Shown here: in pieces, positions 53,758 to 62,146 of the stretch
Position numbering within the stretch: the stretch's first letter is position 1
How the letters are laid out: every line of letters starts with the position of its first letter
Assembly: GCF_008923185.1 (NCBI RefSeq)
Contig: NZ_WBMT01000023.1
Location: 1 to 64,000 of the forward strand
DNA: 64,000 nt
Direction of reading: 5' to 3'
Origin: Actinomadura rudentiformis
GTDB taxonomy: Bacteria > Actinomycetota > Actinomycetes > Streptosporangiales > Streptosporangiaceae
Notes under the pieces: model-generated
What the model saw: the letters and a program-made list of their open reading frames with translations, nothing else
Told to the model about the DNA's origin: nothing
Database searches by the model: none
Made by a program: the position numbers and the translations under genes

Positions 53758-53952
53758 CGTCATCTTCGCTCGATGTTCTCTCTCCAGGAGCCCCCTCTCT
53801 TCACGCGCCTGAAGTCCGAGCGCATCCTTACTGACCGCATGGGGAGACTGGGGCCCCCGGATCTCAGTGATTGGGCCCAGGGGCCCTGTTTCACGTGATG
53901 CCGAATTCATAGCGTTTCGGATGCAAGCACCATCACCTATTTCGCAGAGGGA

Positions 53953-54024
53953 ATGCTCGTGAAGATTCGCCATCTCGCATCCGGTGGAATTGCCGCCGCC
54001 GTCGCGCTCATGCGCCGCGTCTGA
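53953..54024 (+). pseudogene. Truncated signal-peptide-like reading frame (23 residues)
   Basis: ATG 53953 with GAGGG directly upstream encodes MLVKIRHLASGGIAAAVALM then RRV and a stop. It looks like the N-region and hydrophobic core of a Sec signal peptide that ends before a cleavage site. The next gene starts 8 bp after the stop. It may be the remnant of a secreted protein gene joined to unrelated sequence by a deletion, or a short leader frame controlling the next gene. Confidence 0.4.
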
Positions 54025-54031
54025 CGCTTCC

Positions 54032-54577
54032 ATGATGAGGGCCGAAGACGTCGCGCTGCTGCACCATCTCGTCCAGCTGTCCGACATACAGTTCGCCGGA
54101 GCCCAGCTCGGCATCATGCTGAGCTGGGCCTCGTTCTCCATGCCTTACATGAGCGGCTTCGCAACAGGGACCGGCGACGCCGACAAACCGTCCAGGCCTT
54201 GGGCGGAGTTGTTCCCCCACGCGCCCATCCCCAAGGGCGGCGTCCTCCCGGATCACGAGGAGCGGCGGCTGACGTACTGGCAGCCGGCCGCGGACGCACC
54301 GGCGTCCCTGCACCTCGCCTGGTTGCTGCACGGTCTCGCCGACGAGCTCCATGCCTTCAGCAAGGCGCGCCTCGACCTCCAGAGGCTCGACGTCGTCGAC
54401 GCGGCGTACGCGGACATCGCGTTCTACCACGGTGCGCTCTGTACGGTCCGCGTCCAGCTCGCCGACCGCGTCGACCCGCTCGACTTCCCGGGGATCCTCA
54501 TCCGGGAGAGCCTCGAAGACCACTTCCGCGCCCATCGTTCTCGCGACGCCCTGATCGACCTGTGCCACCGCCTCTAA
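54032..54577 (+). CDS. Hypothetical protein, 181 residues
   Basis: Starts at ATG 54032 (MMRAEDVALLHHLVQLSDIQF) or the second ATG three bases on. Mostly alpha-helical by composition, with HLAWLLHGLADELHAFSKARLDLQRLDVVDAAYADIAFYHGALCTVRVQLAD and no signal peptide or long TM helix. No known motif. Preceded by the signal-peptide-like remnant. Codon bias fits a real gene. Confidence 0.6.
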   Translation: MMRAEDVALLHHLVQLSDIQFAGAQLGIMLSWASFSMPYMSGFATGTGDADKPSRPWAELFPHAPIPKGGVLPDHEERRLTYWQPAADAPASLHLAWLLHGLADELHAFSKARLDLQRLDVVDAAYADIAFYHGALCTVRVQLADRVDPLDFPGILIRESLEDHFRAHRSRDALIDLCHRL

Positions 54578-54612
54578 GTAAGCCGCCCCAGCTCGGGGAC
54601 ATTTGATGGGAT

Positions 54613-55275
54613 TCACCGAACAGGAGTGTTCGTGTCGGAGTGGTCTCGCTCGCAGTCGCGGCCCTGGCGTCCCGCGGTGAAGGCCGTGTAAACCAGGATC
54701 CGCCTCGGGGAATGGTGCTCCTCCGCGACCACCAGCGGCGTGACGGCCAACGCCGGAATCGCGGTGCAGGTGGATGTCAGAGGGGCGGTGGTGTGGTTCC
54801 TGCGGCGCTGGTAGTTGAGGGTGACGGCGGCCAGGAGCGGGGCCCAGGCCACCAGGGGCAGGTAGAGGAAGCCGACCACGAGGTGCCCGGTCGCGGTCAT
54901 GCCCTCGTGCGGCATCGCCCACCAGGCCGCGAACGGTGTCCAGAGGAACGCGAGGATGGCGACTCCCGTCCAGGCCGGGATCAGCACCGCGCGGGGCGGG
55001 ATGGCTTTGCCGTTGACAAAGGGGACCCACCGGGGGACCACCTCTCCCCAGCGGTGAACGAGTCCCAGGGTGAGCAGTGCGGCGGCCTCGGTCAGGAGGC
55101 TGAGAAGGATGAGGTAGGTCGGTCCCCAGATGCCGGGAGGGCAGATGTCACGGAGGCCCTCTTCGGTGTAGCCGGAGGGCCCACCCAGGGCCACGCCTAT
55201 GCGCCACAGACCGGAGGGGAGCGTGGTCAGAGCGATCGTGTGAGCGGCCAAGCGGGCCCAGGGCGGTGCGGTCAT
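54613..55275 (-). CDS. Polytopic membrane protein, unknown
   Basis: A 220-residue protein with about five hydrophobic segments: HTIALTTLPSGLWRIGVALG, GPTYLILLSLLTEAAALLTLGLVH, AVLIPAWTGVAILAFLW, GHLVVGFLYLPLVAWAPLLAAVTLNY, and a final segment AIPALAVTPLVVA. The last about 40 residues are hydrophilic and less conserved in style. No ribosome binding site is obvious. Similar 4-5-TM proteins are common in actinomycetes without a known role. It is followed by another membrane protein gene upstream at 55306. Confidence 0.68.
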   Translation of the reverse strand: MTAPPWARLAAHTIALTTLPSGLWRIGVALGGPSGYTEEGLRDICPPGIWGPTYLILLSLLTEAAALLTLGLVHRWGEVVPRWVPFVNGKAIPPRAVLIPAWTGVAILAFLWTPFAAWWAMPHEGMTATGHLVVGFLYLPLVAWAPLLAAVTLNYQRRRNHTTAPLTSTCTAIPALAVTPLVVAEEHHSPRRILVYTAFTAGRQGRDCERDHSDTNTPVR

Positions 55276-55305
55276 GTGACTGATCTTGCTAGGAGTGAAA
55301 GGTGG

Positions 55306-55926
55306 TCACCTCCCGCTGAGGAGGTGGCTGGGCTCACCCGTTTGGGGGAGATCGGGCTTGGGCGGGTTCGCGGCCATGGACCAGAGGGCCAGGGCCAGCC
55401 AGACGATTCCTGTTCCGGCGACCAAGTGGCCGGTGCGGTTGACGACCGCGGGCAGGGCGAAGGAGAGGCAGACGGGGGCGAAGCCCAGGACGAAGAGAGT
55501 TGCGGCTGGGCGCGGGACGATGCCAGCGCGGTACATGGCGGCGCCGAAGAGGACTGTGCCGACCAAGGTCAGGAGGGCCGCTCCGAGGAACGGGATTCGG
55601 TGCGTTCCCGCTAGGAGCGCTTCGATTTCGGATTTCTCCATGTGGACCAGCACGAAGTTGCGGGCGTACGCAGCCCCGGCGAAGAGGGCTAGGCCTAGGT
55701 AGTTCAGCATGAACGCCACGGCGCCGAATCTGCCGACGGCCTCGCGCTGGGCCAGGTAGAGGCCTGCTAGGAACGCCAGGCCAAATGCCGGTGACACGCC
55801 GTTCAGGTAGCCGCTGGCGATTGTCTTGTCGCCTGCTAGGAGTTCGCTTAGGCCGCCCAGAGCGATGGACAGGCCGCAGATGACACCGGCTAGCGCGCTG
55901 ATTCGGAAGAGAGAGGCAGTGGGCAT
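55306..55926 (-). CDS. DUF4386-like membrane protein
   Basis: A 206-residue protein with six hydrophobic segments (FRISALAGVICGLSIALGG, SPAFGLAFLAGLYLA, FMLNYLGLALFAGAAY, FLGAALLTLVGTVLFGAAMY, TLFVLGFAPVCLSFALPAVV and LVAGTGIVWLALALWSMA). Resembles the DUF4386/small integral membrane protein group. The start at 55926 has an AAAGGAG site 7 nt upstream. Next to, and divergent from, the histidine kinase gene; it may be a target of the two-component system (speculative). Confidence 0.75.
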   Translation of the reverse strand: MPTASLFRISALAGVICGLSIALGGLSELLAGDKTIASGYLNGVSPAFGLAFLAGLYLAQREAVGRFGAVAFMLNYLGLALFAGAAYARNFVLVHMEKSEIEALLAGTHRIPFLGAALLTLVGTVLFGAAMYRAGIVPRPAATLFVLGFAPVCLSFALPAVVNRTGHLVAGTGIVWLALALWSMAANPPKPDLPQTGEPSHLLSGR

Positions 55927-56067
55927 GGAGTGCTCCTTTCCAGTGCCTCGAACGTAGGAAGCGCGCGTCGGTGGCGTGAGTGCCGTGCGACCTGGACACC
56001 CATGACCTTTGGCCAAAGTCGCCGCTGCCCCGTATCGGTGGGTGGTCCAGGCTCCTAATCTGGGCCT

Positions 56068-57114
56068 ATGCCGCGCATGGCCTCGTGGTTGGCGATGTTC
56101 CTTTACGTCACCGTTCTGGTGGCGGGACTGTATTCAGCGATTGCCGGGTTGTGTCCGGCTGACCTGCGCACGGCGGGGTTCGCCGGGACGCTGGTGCTCT
56201 TGATCGCGCTTGAGGCGATGCGGCGGGGGCCTGCGGGTCCGATGCTGGCGTTGCGGTGTGGGCTCTATGTGGTGGTGGCCCTGCTGGATTGCTCGGGCAT
56301 GGGGCGCGCGCTCTTGTTGCTCATCCCGTTCATCGGCTACTTCGCCCTCGGCCGCAGGGCGGGTTATGCGCTGGGTGCGCTGTGCCTTGCCGGGGTGGTG
56401 GGAACGCTCTCCACGTCCGGATGGGACACCGAGGCCGTCTCGGACTTGCTGATGTTCGTGATCGGGCTCGTCTTCGCGATCGCGATGGCGGCGGTCGCCC
56501 AACGGCACGCGGAGCAGGCGGCGGCGCTGGCCACGGCTGCCGAACGCAACCGGCTCGCGCGGGACATCCACGACAACGTGGGCCACCATCTGACCGTGAT
56601 CTCCGTTCAGCTGGAGAAGTCGGCGGCCTTTCGAAACATCGATCCGGCAGCGGCCGATCAGGCCCTGACGGACGCGCGGGAGTCCGCCCGGCTCGCTTTG
56701 GAAGACGTGCGGCGGTCGGTGGGGACGCTCCGGACACACGGGCAGTTCTCGCTGGCGGCGGCGCTCAGCGCGCTGGTCGGACGGTTCGGCACGGCCGTGT
56801 CCCTTGAGATCCGGGGCGATGAGTCGGCACTTGACGGGGTGGCCTTGCCGGTGCTCTACCACGCCGCCCAGGAGAGCCTCACCAACGCCCACCGCCATGC
56901 CTGCGCGGACCGTGTGAGTGTGGAGGTCGAGCTGGGAAGGCGGGAGGCGCGCCTGATCGTCGAGGACGACGGCAAGGGCTTTGAGTCCCAGGTCGAGGGT
57001 TTCGGTGTGCGTGGGATGCGGGAGCGGCTGGAGCTCGTGGGCGGCTCGTTGCGGATCGACAGCGTGCCTGGCGAGGGCACGCGGGTGACGGCGACCGTGC
57101 CCGGACCGTCATGA
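56068..57114 (+). CDS. NarL-type sensor histidine kinase (HisKA_3)
   Basis: A 348-residue membrane kinase. The N-terminal about 145 residues contain 4-5 TM helices without a clear extracellular domain. The HisKA_3 dimerisation domain is ERNRLARDIHDNVGHHLTVISVQLEKS with phosphoacceptor H168. The ATPase shows QESLTNAHRHA (N-box), VEDDGKGF and GVRGMRERLELVGGSLRIDSVPGEGTRVTATV. The stop overlaps the response regulator start by four bases. Likely senses an envelope or membrane signal. Confidence 0.93.
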   Translation: MPRMASWLAMFLYVTVLVAGLYSAIAGLCPADLRTAGFAGTLVLLIALEAMRRGPAGPMLALRCGLYVVVALLDCSGMGRALLLLIPFIGYFALGRRAGYALGALCLAGVVGTLSTSGWDTEAVSDLLMFVIGLVFAIAMAAVAQRHAEQAAALATAAERNRLARDIHDNVGHHLTVISVQLEKSAAFRNIDPAAADQALTDARESARLALEDVRRSVGTLRTHGQFSLAAALSALVGRFGTAVSLEIRGDESALDGVALPVLYHAAQESLTNAHRHACADRVSVEVELGRREARLIVEDDGKGFESQVEGFGVRGMRERLELVGGSLRIDSVPGEGTRVTATVPGPS

Positions 57115-57752
57115 GCGACGTCCGGGTGCTCGTCGCCGATGACCAGCGGCTGATCCGCGAGGGCATCGCCTCGCTGCTGGGGCTCCAGACCGGGGTGGCC
57201 GTGGTGGGTGTGGCGGAGGACGGGCGGGAGGCGGTCGAACGGGCGCTCGCGCTCACTCCCGACGTGGTGCTCATGGACGTGCGCATGCCGGTGATGGACG
57301 GTGTGGAGGCCACGTCGCTGCTCCGAGCCAGGACGCCGGAGTGCCGGATCTTGATGCTCACCACCTTCGACGACGAGGAGTACGTGGTCGCCGCGTTGCG
57401 GGCCGGTGCGAGCGGATATCTCCTCAAGGATCTGCCCGCCCCCGAGCTGGCCCAGGCGGTGCGCATGGTCCACGCGGGGGTCGACCAGTTCGCCCCGGCC
57501 GTCACGGGGCGCTTGCTGAAGGCCGTCCGGGACGTGCCCAAGGACGTGCCCAAGCCGGACGTCGCGCTCACCGGCCGCGAGCTCGACGTGATCCGGCTGA
57601 TCGCGGCCGGTGCCACCAATCGCGAGATCGCGACCCGTCTCTATGTGAGTGAGGGCACGGTCAAGAATCACGTCTCCAGCATCCTGGCGCGCCTCGGGCT
57701 GCGCGACCGCACCCAGGCCGCGATCTACGCCCATGACCACGGGCTGCTCTAG
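57111..57752 (+). CDS. NarL/FixJ-family response regulator
   Basis: A 213-residue two-domain regulator. Receiver: VRVLVADDQRLIREGIASLL, phosphoacceptor D56 in VVLMDVRMPVMDG, T84/T85 and K106. LuxR-type HTH: LTGRELDVIRLIAAGATNREIATRLYVSEGTVKNHVSSILARLGLRDRTQAAIYAHDHGLL. A short direct repeat (DVPKDVPKPDV) is in the linker. Translationally coupled to the kinase. Confidence 0.95.
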   Translation: MSDVRVLVADDQRLIREGIASLLGLQTGVAVVGVAEDGREAVERALALTPDVVLMDVRMPVMDGVEATSLLRARTPECRILMLTTFDDEEYVVAALRAGASGYLLKDLPAPELAQAVRMVHAGVDQFAPAVTGRLLKAVRDVPKDVPKPDVALTGRELDVIRLIAAGATNREIATRLYVSEGTVKNHVSSILARLGLRDRTQAAIYAHDHGLL

Positions 57753-57779
57753 GCGAGGACGGCGCCGCCGGGGCCGGGA

Positions 57780-58682
57780 TCACATCTCGTCGAGGATGTT
57801 CTGAAGGATCTTGGGCGTGGCGGAGGCCGGAGCCGACTGCACGGCCAGCCGGTTCATCACGTCGGTGTAGTGGAAGACGTCGGCCGGCTTGTCGGGATAG
57901 AACGCGTTGGTGAGCTGCTCCAGGTAGACCACGTCGGGCAGGTCGGCGGCGGGCAGCCGCAGGATGCTGATCGGGCCGCCCGCGCCGTGGCCGCCCGCGC
58001 TGAACGGGTTGATCTGCACGGTGACGTGCGGCAGTTCGTTAAGGGCGATGAGCTGCTTGAGCTGGGCCCGCATGGTCGCGCGGTCGCCGAACGGCCGCCG
58101 GATCGCCGCCTCGTCGAGCACGGCCCAGAACCGCAACGGGTCGGGCCGGCTGAGCACCTGCTGGCGTGCCGTCCGCAGCTCGACGCGGCGTTCGATCTCG
58201 TCTTTGGAGGCGCTGGGCATGCCGAGCCGGATCAGGGCATGGGCGTAGGCCTCGGTCTGCAACAGGCCCGGCACGAACTGCACCTCGTAGCAGCGGATCA
58301 TGCTGGCACCCTGCTCCAGCCCGAGATACGCCTCGAACCACGGCGGCACCAGGTCGCTGTAGGGCTGCCACCAGCCCGGCGCGCTGGCCTGCTGTGCCAT
58401 CTCCAGCAGCGGCAGCCGGTCGGCCAGCTCGGTGACGCCGTACAAGGTCAGCAGGTCGGAGACGTCACGATCCTTGAACCCGACCCGGCCCAGCTCCATC
58501 CGGCTGATCTTTGATGCTGATCCACGAATCTCGTACGCCGCCTCCTCGGCGGTGATGCCGCGGTGCTCGCGCAGCCGTCTCAGCTGCGCGCCCACGACCA
58601 ACCGCAGCACGGTCGGTCCAGCTCGCCCGTGCGTCAGCGCACTGGGCGGCACATCCGTGACGCGTTCGGTGCCCACTCCCAC
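57780..58682 (-). CDS. XRE-family regulator with DUF5753 domain
   Basis: A 300-residue protein: N-terminal helix-turn-helix (LRRLREHRGITAEEAAYEIRGSASKISRMELGRVGFKDRDVSDLLTLYGV) followed by the actinobacterial DUF5753 (PPWFEAYLGLEQGASMIRCYEVQFVPGLLQTEAYAHALI, RLELRTARQQVL-like, FWAVLDEAAIRRP, YLEQLTNAFYPD). The BldB/AbaA-like partner families often sit next to such genes. Here a SAM methyltransferase gene lies 86 bp upstream in the same direction. GTG 58682 is used; later GTGs are possible. Confidence 0.9.
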   Translation of the reverse strand: MGVGTERVTDVPPSALTHGRAGPTVLRLVVGAQLRRLREHRGITAEEAAYEIRGSASKISRMELGRVGFKDRDVSDLLTLYGVTELADRLPLLEMAQQASAPGWWQPYSDLVPPWFEAYLGLEQGASMIRCYEVQFVPGLLQTEAYAHALIRLGMPSASKDEIERRVELRTARQQVLSRPDPLRFWAVLDEAAIRRPFGDRATMRAQLKQLIALNELPHVTVQINPFSAGGHGAGGPISILRLPAADLPDVVYLEQLTNAFYPDKPADVFHYTDVMNRLAVQSAPASATPKILQNILDEM

Positions 58683-58688
58683 TCCCGA

Positions 58689-58718
58689 AAATCACAAGCG
58701 ACGCCGAACCCCGGTCAA
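58689..58718 (-). promoter_or_regulatory. Possible promoter of the XRE-DUF5753 gene
   Basis: On the minus strand TTGACC (58713-58718) and TGATTT (58689-58694) are 18 bp apart, ending 6 nt before the GTG at 58682. The transcript would have little or no leader. Confidence 0.4.
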
Positions 58719-58768
58719 GACTGACATCCACCCCATGGTGGAGACAACCGTGCCGGGAACCTCTTCGC

Positions 58769-59566
58769 CTAGCGTTTACGCGCGACGCCGCACAGGGTGG
58801 ACGTCTTGGTGATGTCATCGAACGGGCTGGGTTCGGGACGCCAGGACTCGCAGGCCACCACGCCCGGCTCGACGAGGTCGAAACCGTCGAAGTAGCCGAC
58901 GATCTGCTCTGGCGGGCGCAGACGGTAGGGCACCGCGCCGGTGTCGTCGTACTCCTGCTGAGCCTTGTTGTGCGCGTCGTCGGTGTCGGTGTCGTCGTAC
59001 AGGGCCAGATAGCTGCCCGCCGGGAGCCCGCCCATCAGGCCCCGGATGATGGACAGGACTTCCTCGTACGTCTGGATGTGGCCGAGCACGCCCATGAGCA
59101 TCAGGGCGATGGGACGCTCGAAGTCGAGCTTTTCCTGGGCGAGGCGCAGGATCTCCTTGGGATTGCGCATGTCGGCTTCGATGTAGCTCGTCGCGCCCTG
59201 GGGCGAGCTGGTCAGCAGGGCGTGCGCGTGGACGAGCACGAGAGGGTCGTTGTCGACGTAGACGATGTGCGACTCGGGGGCCACCCGCTGGGCGACCTCG
59301 TGGGTGTTGTCGACCGTCGGCAGCCCGGTGCCGACGTCGAGGAACTGCCGGATGCCCGCCTCGCCGGCCAGGTAACGGACGGCGCGGGCGAGGAAGTGCC
59401 TGCTCACGCGGGCGACGTCCACGATGCCCGGGTAGACCTGGACATAGGCGTCCCCGGCTTCGCGATCGACGGGGTAGTTGTCCTTGCCGCCGAGCCAGTA
59501 GTTCCAGATCCGGGCCGAGTGCGGCACAGTGGTGTCGATCTGCGGGTGCTCCGGGTCGTCTGCCAT
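58769..59566 (-). CDS. SAM-dependent methyltransferase (PF04672 family)
   Basis: A 265-residue member of the actinobacterial S-adenosylmethionine-dependent methyltransferase family PF04672. Family stretches: PHSARIWNYWLGGKDNYPVDREAGD, FLDVGTGLPTVDNTHEVAQRVAPESHIVYVDNDPLVLVHAHALL and RPIALMLMGVLGHI. Members are abundant and paralogous in actinomycetes, and their substrates are unknown. Paired here with an XRE-DUF5753 regulator, a common association. GAGGAG lies upstream of the ATG. Confidence 0.93.
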   Translation of the reverse strand: MADDPEHPQIDTTVPHSARIWNYWLGGKDNYPVDREAGDAYVQVYPGIVDVARVSRHFLARAVRYLAGEAGIRQFLDVGTGLPTVDNTHEVAQRVAPESHIVYVDNDPLVLVHAHALLTSSPQGATSYIEADMRNPKEILRLAQEKLDFERPIALMLMGVLGHIQTYEEVLSIIRGLMGGLPAGSYLALYDDTDTDDAHNKAQQEYDDTGAVPYRLRPPEQIVGYFDGFDLVEPGVVACESWRPEPSPFDDITKTSTLCGVARKR

Positions 59567-59747
59567 GGCTCAGCGGGCTCCTCTACACAGTCACGCCGGA
59601 GGCGCGGGGGAAGTGTGCGGGGCCGACCCCCATCGGGCGGCACAGCATGTTTGATTTTCTCGACCAAGATAGACGACCTGTAGAATTTTTGCACTCTCTG
59701 GCCGTTTTGTGCAGGTGCCGGGCGTGCGCGATGCTGGAGGCGTGTCA

Positions 59748-60692
59748 ATGGAGACTCTTGCGAGCGCCACTGAGCTGCGCGCCTTCCTGCACGGGCTGCC
59801 GGGCGTCGACCAGGTCGGGGCGGAGGAGCGGGCCGCGCGGCTCGCCACGCGTTCGATCAAGACGTCGGCCAAGGCCCAGGCCATCGACCTGGCGATCACC
59901 ATGGTCGACCTCACCACGCTGGAGGGCGCGGACACGCCCGGGAAGGTGCGCGCCCTGTGCGCCAAGGGCATGCGGCCCGATCCCGGCGATCCGGACGTGC
60001 CGCAGGTGGCGGCCATCTGCGTCTATCCGGACATGGTCCCGACGGCGGTCGAGGCCCTCCAGGGGTCCGGGATCGGGGTGGCGAGCGTGGCCACCGCGTT
60101 CCCCTCGGGGCGGGCGCCGATGGAGGCCAAGCTGGCCGACACGCGGGCGGCGGTCGAGGCGGGCGCCACCGAGATCGACATGGTGATCGACCGCGGCGCG
60201 TTCCTGGCCGGCGACTACCTCAAGGTGTACGAGGAGATCGTCGCGACCAAGGAGGCCTGCGCCGGCGCGGCCAACGACGGGCACGGCGCGCACCTCAAGG
60301 TGATCTTCGAGACCGGCGAGCTCGTGACCTACGACAACGTGCGCCGTGCGTCCTGGCTCGCCATGCGGGCGGGCGCCGACTTCATCAAGACCTCCACCGG
60401 CAAGGTCTCCCCGGCCGCCACGCTGCCGGTGACGCTGGTCATGCTGGAGGCCGTGCGGGACTTCCGGGACCAGACCGGGCGCATGGTCGGGGTCAAGCCC
60501 GCGGGCGGCATCCGGACCACCAAGGATGCGATCAAGTACCTGGTGCTGGTCAACGAGACGGCCGGACCGGACTGGCTCACCCCGGAGTGGTTCCGCCTGG
60601 GCGCCTCCAGCCTGCTGAACGATCTCCTCATGCAGCGCCGCAAGCTGGCCACCGGTGTCTACTCCGGCCCCGACTACTTCACGCTCGACTGA
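59748..60692 (+). CDS. deoC: Deoxyribose-phosphate aldolase
   Basis: A 314-residue class I aldolase converting 2-deoxyribose-5-phosphate to acetaldehyde and glyceraldehyde-3-phosphate. The Schiff-base Lys214 is in GADFIKTSTGKVSPAA; the second active-site Lys is in VGVKPAGGIRT; the Asp region is AIDLAITMVDLTTLEG. The long form is normal for actinomycetes. ATG 59748 has GGAGG 7 nt upstream, which argues against the GTG at 59742. First gene of an operon with two aldehyde-dehydrogenase genes, which may oxidise the acetaldehyde. Confidence 0.95.
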   Translation: METLASATELRAFLHGLPGVDQVGAEERAARLATRSIKTSAKAQAIDLAITMVDLTTLEGADTPGKVRALCAKGMRPDPGDPDVPQVAAICVYPDMVPTAVEALQGSGIGVASVATAFPSGRAPMEAKLADTRAAVEAGATEIDMVIDRGAFLAGDYLKVYEEIVATKEACAGAANDGHGAHLKVIFETGELVTYDNVRRASWLAMRAGADFIKTSTGKVSPAATLPVTLVMLEAVRDFRDQTGRMVGVKPAGGIRTTKDAIKYLVLVNETAGPDWLTPEWFRLGASSLLNDLLMQRRKLATGVYSGPDYFTLD

Positions 60693-60715
60693 CTCGACCG
60701 ACTGGATTGCTGATC

Positions 60716-62146
60716 ATGGACTTCGAGTACGCGCCGGCACCCGAGTCGCGGGCCGTCGTCGACATTCGGCCCTCGTACGGGCTGTTCGTCGACGGCGAGT
60801 TCCGCGACGGGCACGGCGAGCCGTTCAAGAGCATCGACCCGTCGAACGAGGAGCCGCTCGCCGAGATCGCCGCCGCCGACGCGGCGGACGTGGACCGGGC
60901 GGTGGCCGCCGCCCGGCGCGCCCACGACAAGGTCTGGGGCCCGATGAGCGGCCGGGAGCGGGCCAAGTACCTCTACCGGATCGCGCGGATCATCCAGGAG
61001 CGCTCGCGCGAGCTGGCCGTGCTGGAGTCGATCGACAACGGCAAGCCGATCCGCGAGTCGCGCGACGTCGACCTGCCGCTGGTCGCCGCGCACTTCTTCT
61101 ACTACGCCGGGTGGGCGGACAAACTCACCCATGCGGGCTTCGGGCCGGATCCCAGGCCGCTGGGCGTGGCCGGTCAGGTCATTCCGTGGAACTTCCCGCT
61201 GCTGATGCTGGCCTGGAAGATCGCACCGGCGCTGGCGTGCGGCAACACGGTGGTGCTCAAGCCCGCCGAGACCACGCCGCTGACCGCGCTGGCGTTCGCC
61301 GAGATCTGCCGCCAGGCCGACCTGCCGCCGGGCGTCGTCAACATCATCACCGGCGCGGGCGAGACCGGCCGGCTGCTGGTCGAGCACGCGGGCATCGACA
61401 AGGTCGCCTTCACGGGTTCCACCGAGGTGGGCAAGCAGATCGCGCGCGCCGCGGCCGGCACGGACAAGAAGCTGACGCTGGAGCTCGGCGGCAAGGCCGC
61501 CAACGTCATCTTCGACGACGCGCCGCTGGACCAGGCCGTCGAGGGGATCGTCAACGGGATCTTCTTCAACCAGGGCCACGTGTGCTGCGCCGGGTCGCGC
61601 CTGCTCGTCCAGGAGTCGGTGGCGGAGGAACTGCTCGACCAGCTCAAGCGGCGGATGGCCACGCTGCGCGTCGGCGACCCGCTCGACAAGAACACCGACA
61701 TCGGCGCGATCAACTCCGGCGCCCAGCTGGAGAAGATCCGGATGTTGTCCGAGATCGGCGAGCAGGAGGGCGCCGGCCGCTGGTCGCCGCCGTGCGAGCT
61801 GCCGCAGCGCGGGTTCTGGTTCGCCCCGACGATCTTCACCGACGTCGCCCAGTCGCATCGGATCGCCCGCGAGGAGATCTTCGGGCCGGTGCTGTCGGTG
61901 CTGACGTTCCGTACGCCCGCCGAGGCCGTCGAGAAGGCCAACAACACCCCTTACGGGCTGTCGGCCGGGGTCTGGACCGAGAAGGGCTCCCGCATCCTGT
62001 GGATGGCCGAACGCCTGCGCGCGGGCGTCGTCTGGGCCAACACGTTCAACAAGTTCGACCCCGCGTCGCCGTTCGGCGGCTACAAGGAGTCCGGCTACGG
62101 CCGCGAGGGCGGCCGGCACGGACTGGAGGCCTACCTCGATGTCTGA
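60716..62146 (+). CDS. Aldehyde dehydrogenase (NAD(P)+), active form
   Basis: A 476-residue ALDH. Key residues: PWNFPLLMLAWKIAPALACGNTVVLKPAE (cofactor), FTGSTEVGKQIARAAA, catalytic Glu256 in LELGGKAANVIF and nucleophile Cys290 in FNQGHVCCAGSRL. EIFGPVLSVLTF completes the family marks. Starts 24 bp after deoC; its stop overlaps the next ALDH-like gene by 8 bp. Probably oxidises acetaldehyde or a related aldehyde made by DeoC. Confidence 0.93.
   Translation: MDFEYAPAPESRAVVDIRPSYGLFVDGEFRDGHGEPFKSIDPSNEEPLAEIAAADAADVDRAVAAARRAHDKVWGPMSGRERAKYLYRIARIIQERSRELAVLESIDNGKPIRESRDVDLPLVAAHFFYYAGWADKLTHAGFGPDPRPLGVAGQVIPWNFPLLMLAWKIAPALACGNTVVLKPAETTPLTALAFAEICRQADLPPGVVNIITGAGETGRLLVEHAGIDKVAFTGSTEVGKQIARAAAGTDKKLTLELGGKAANVIFDDAPLDQAVEGIVNGIFFNQGHVCCAGSRLLVQESVAEELLDQLKRRMATLRVGDPLDKNTDIGAINSGAQLEKIRMLSEIGEQEGAGRWSPPCELPQRGFWFAPTIFTDVAQSHRIAREEIFGPVLSVLTFRTPAEAVEKANNTPYGLSAGVWTEKGSRILWMAERLRAGVVWANTFNKFDPASPFGGYKESGYGREGGRHGLEAYLDV

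Noticed and set aside
53835-53925. GGGGCCC/GGGCCCC-rich stretch and TCACGTGA palindrome after the LLM-SCP2 gene
   Set aside because: Several alternative short stems are possible in this G/C-run sequence; none is clearly better than chance, so no terminator or operator was called.
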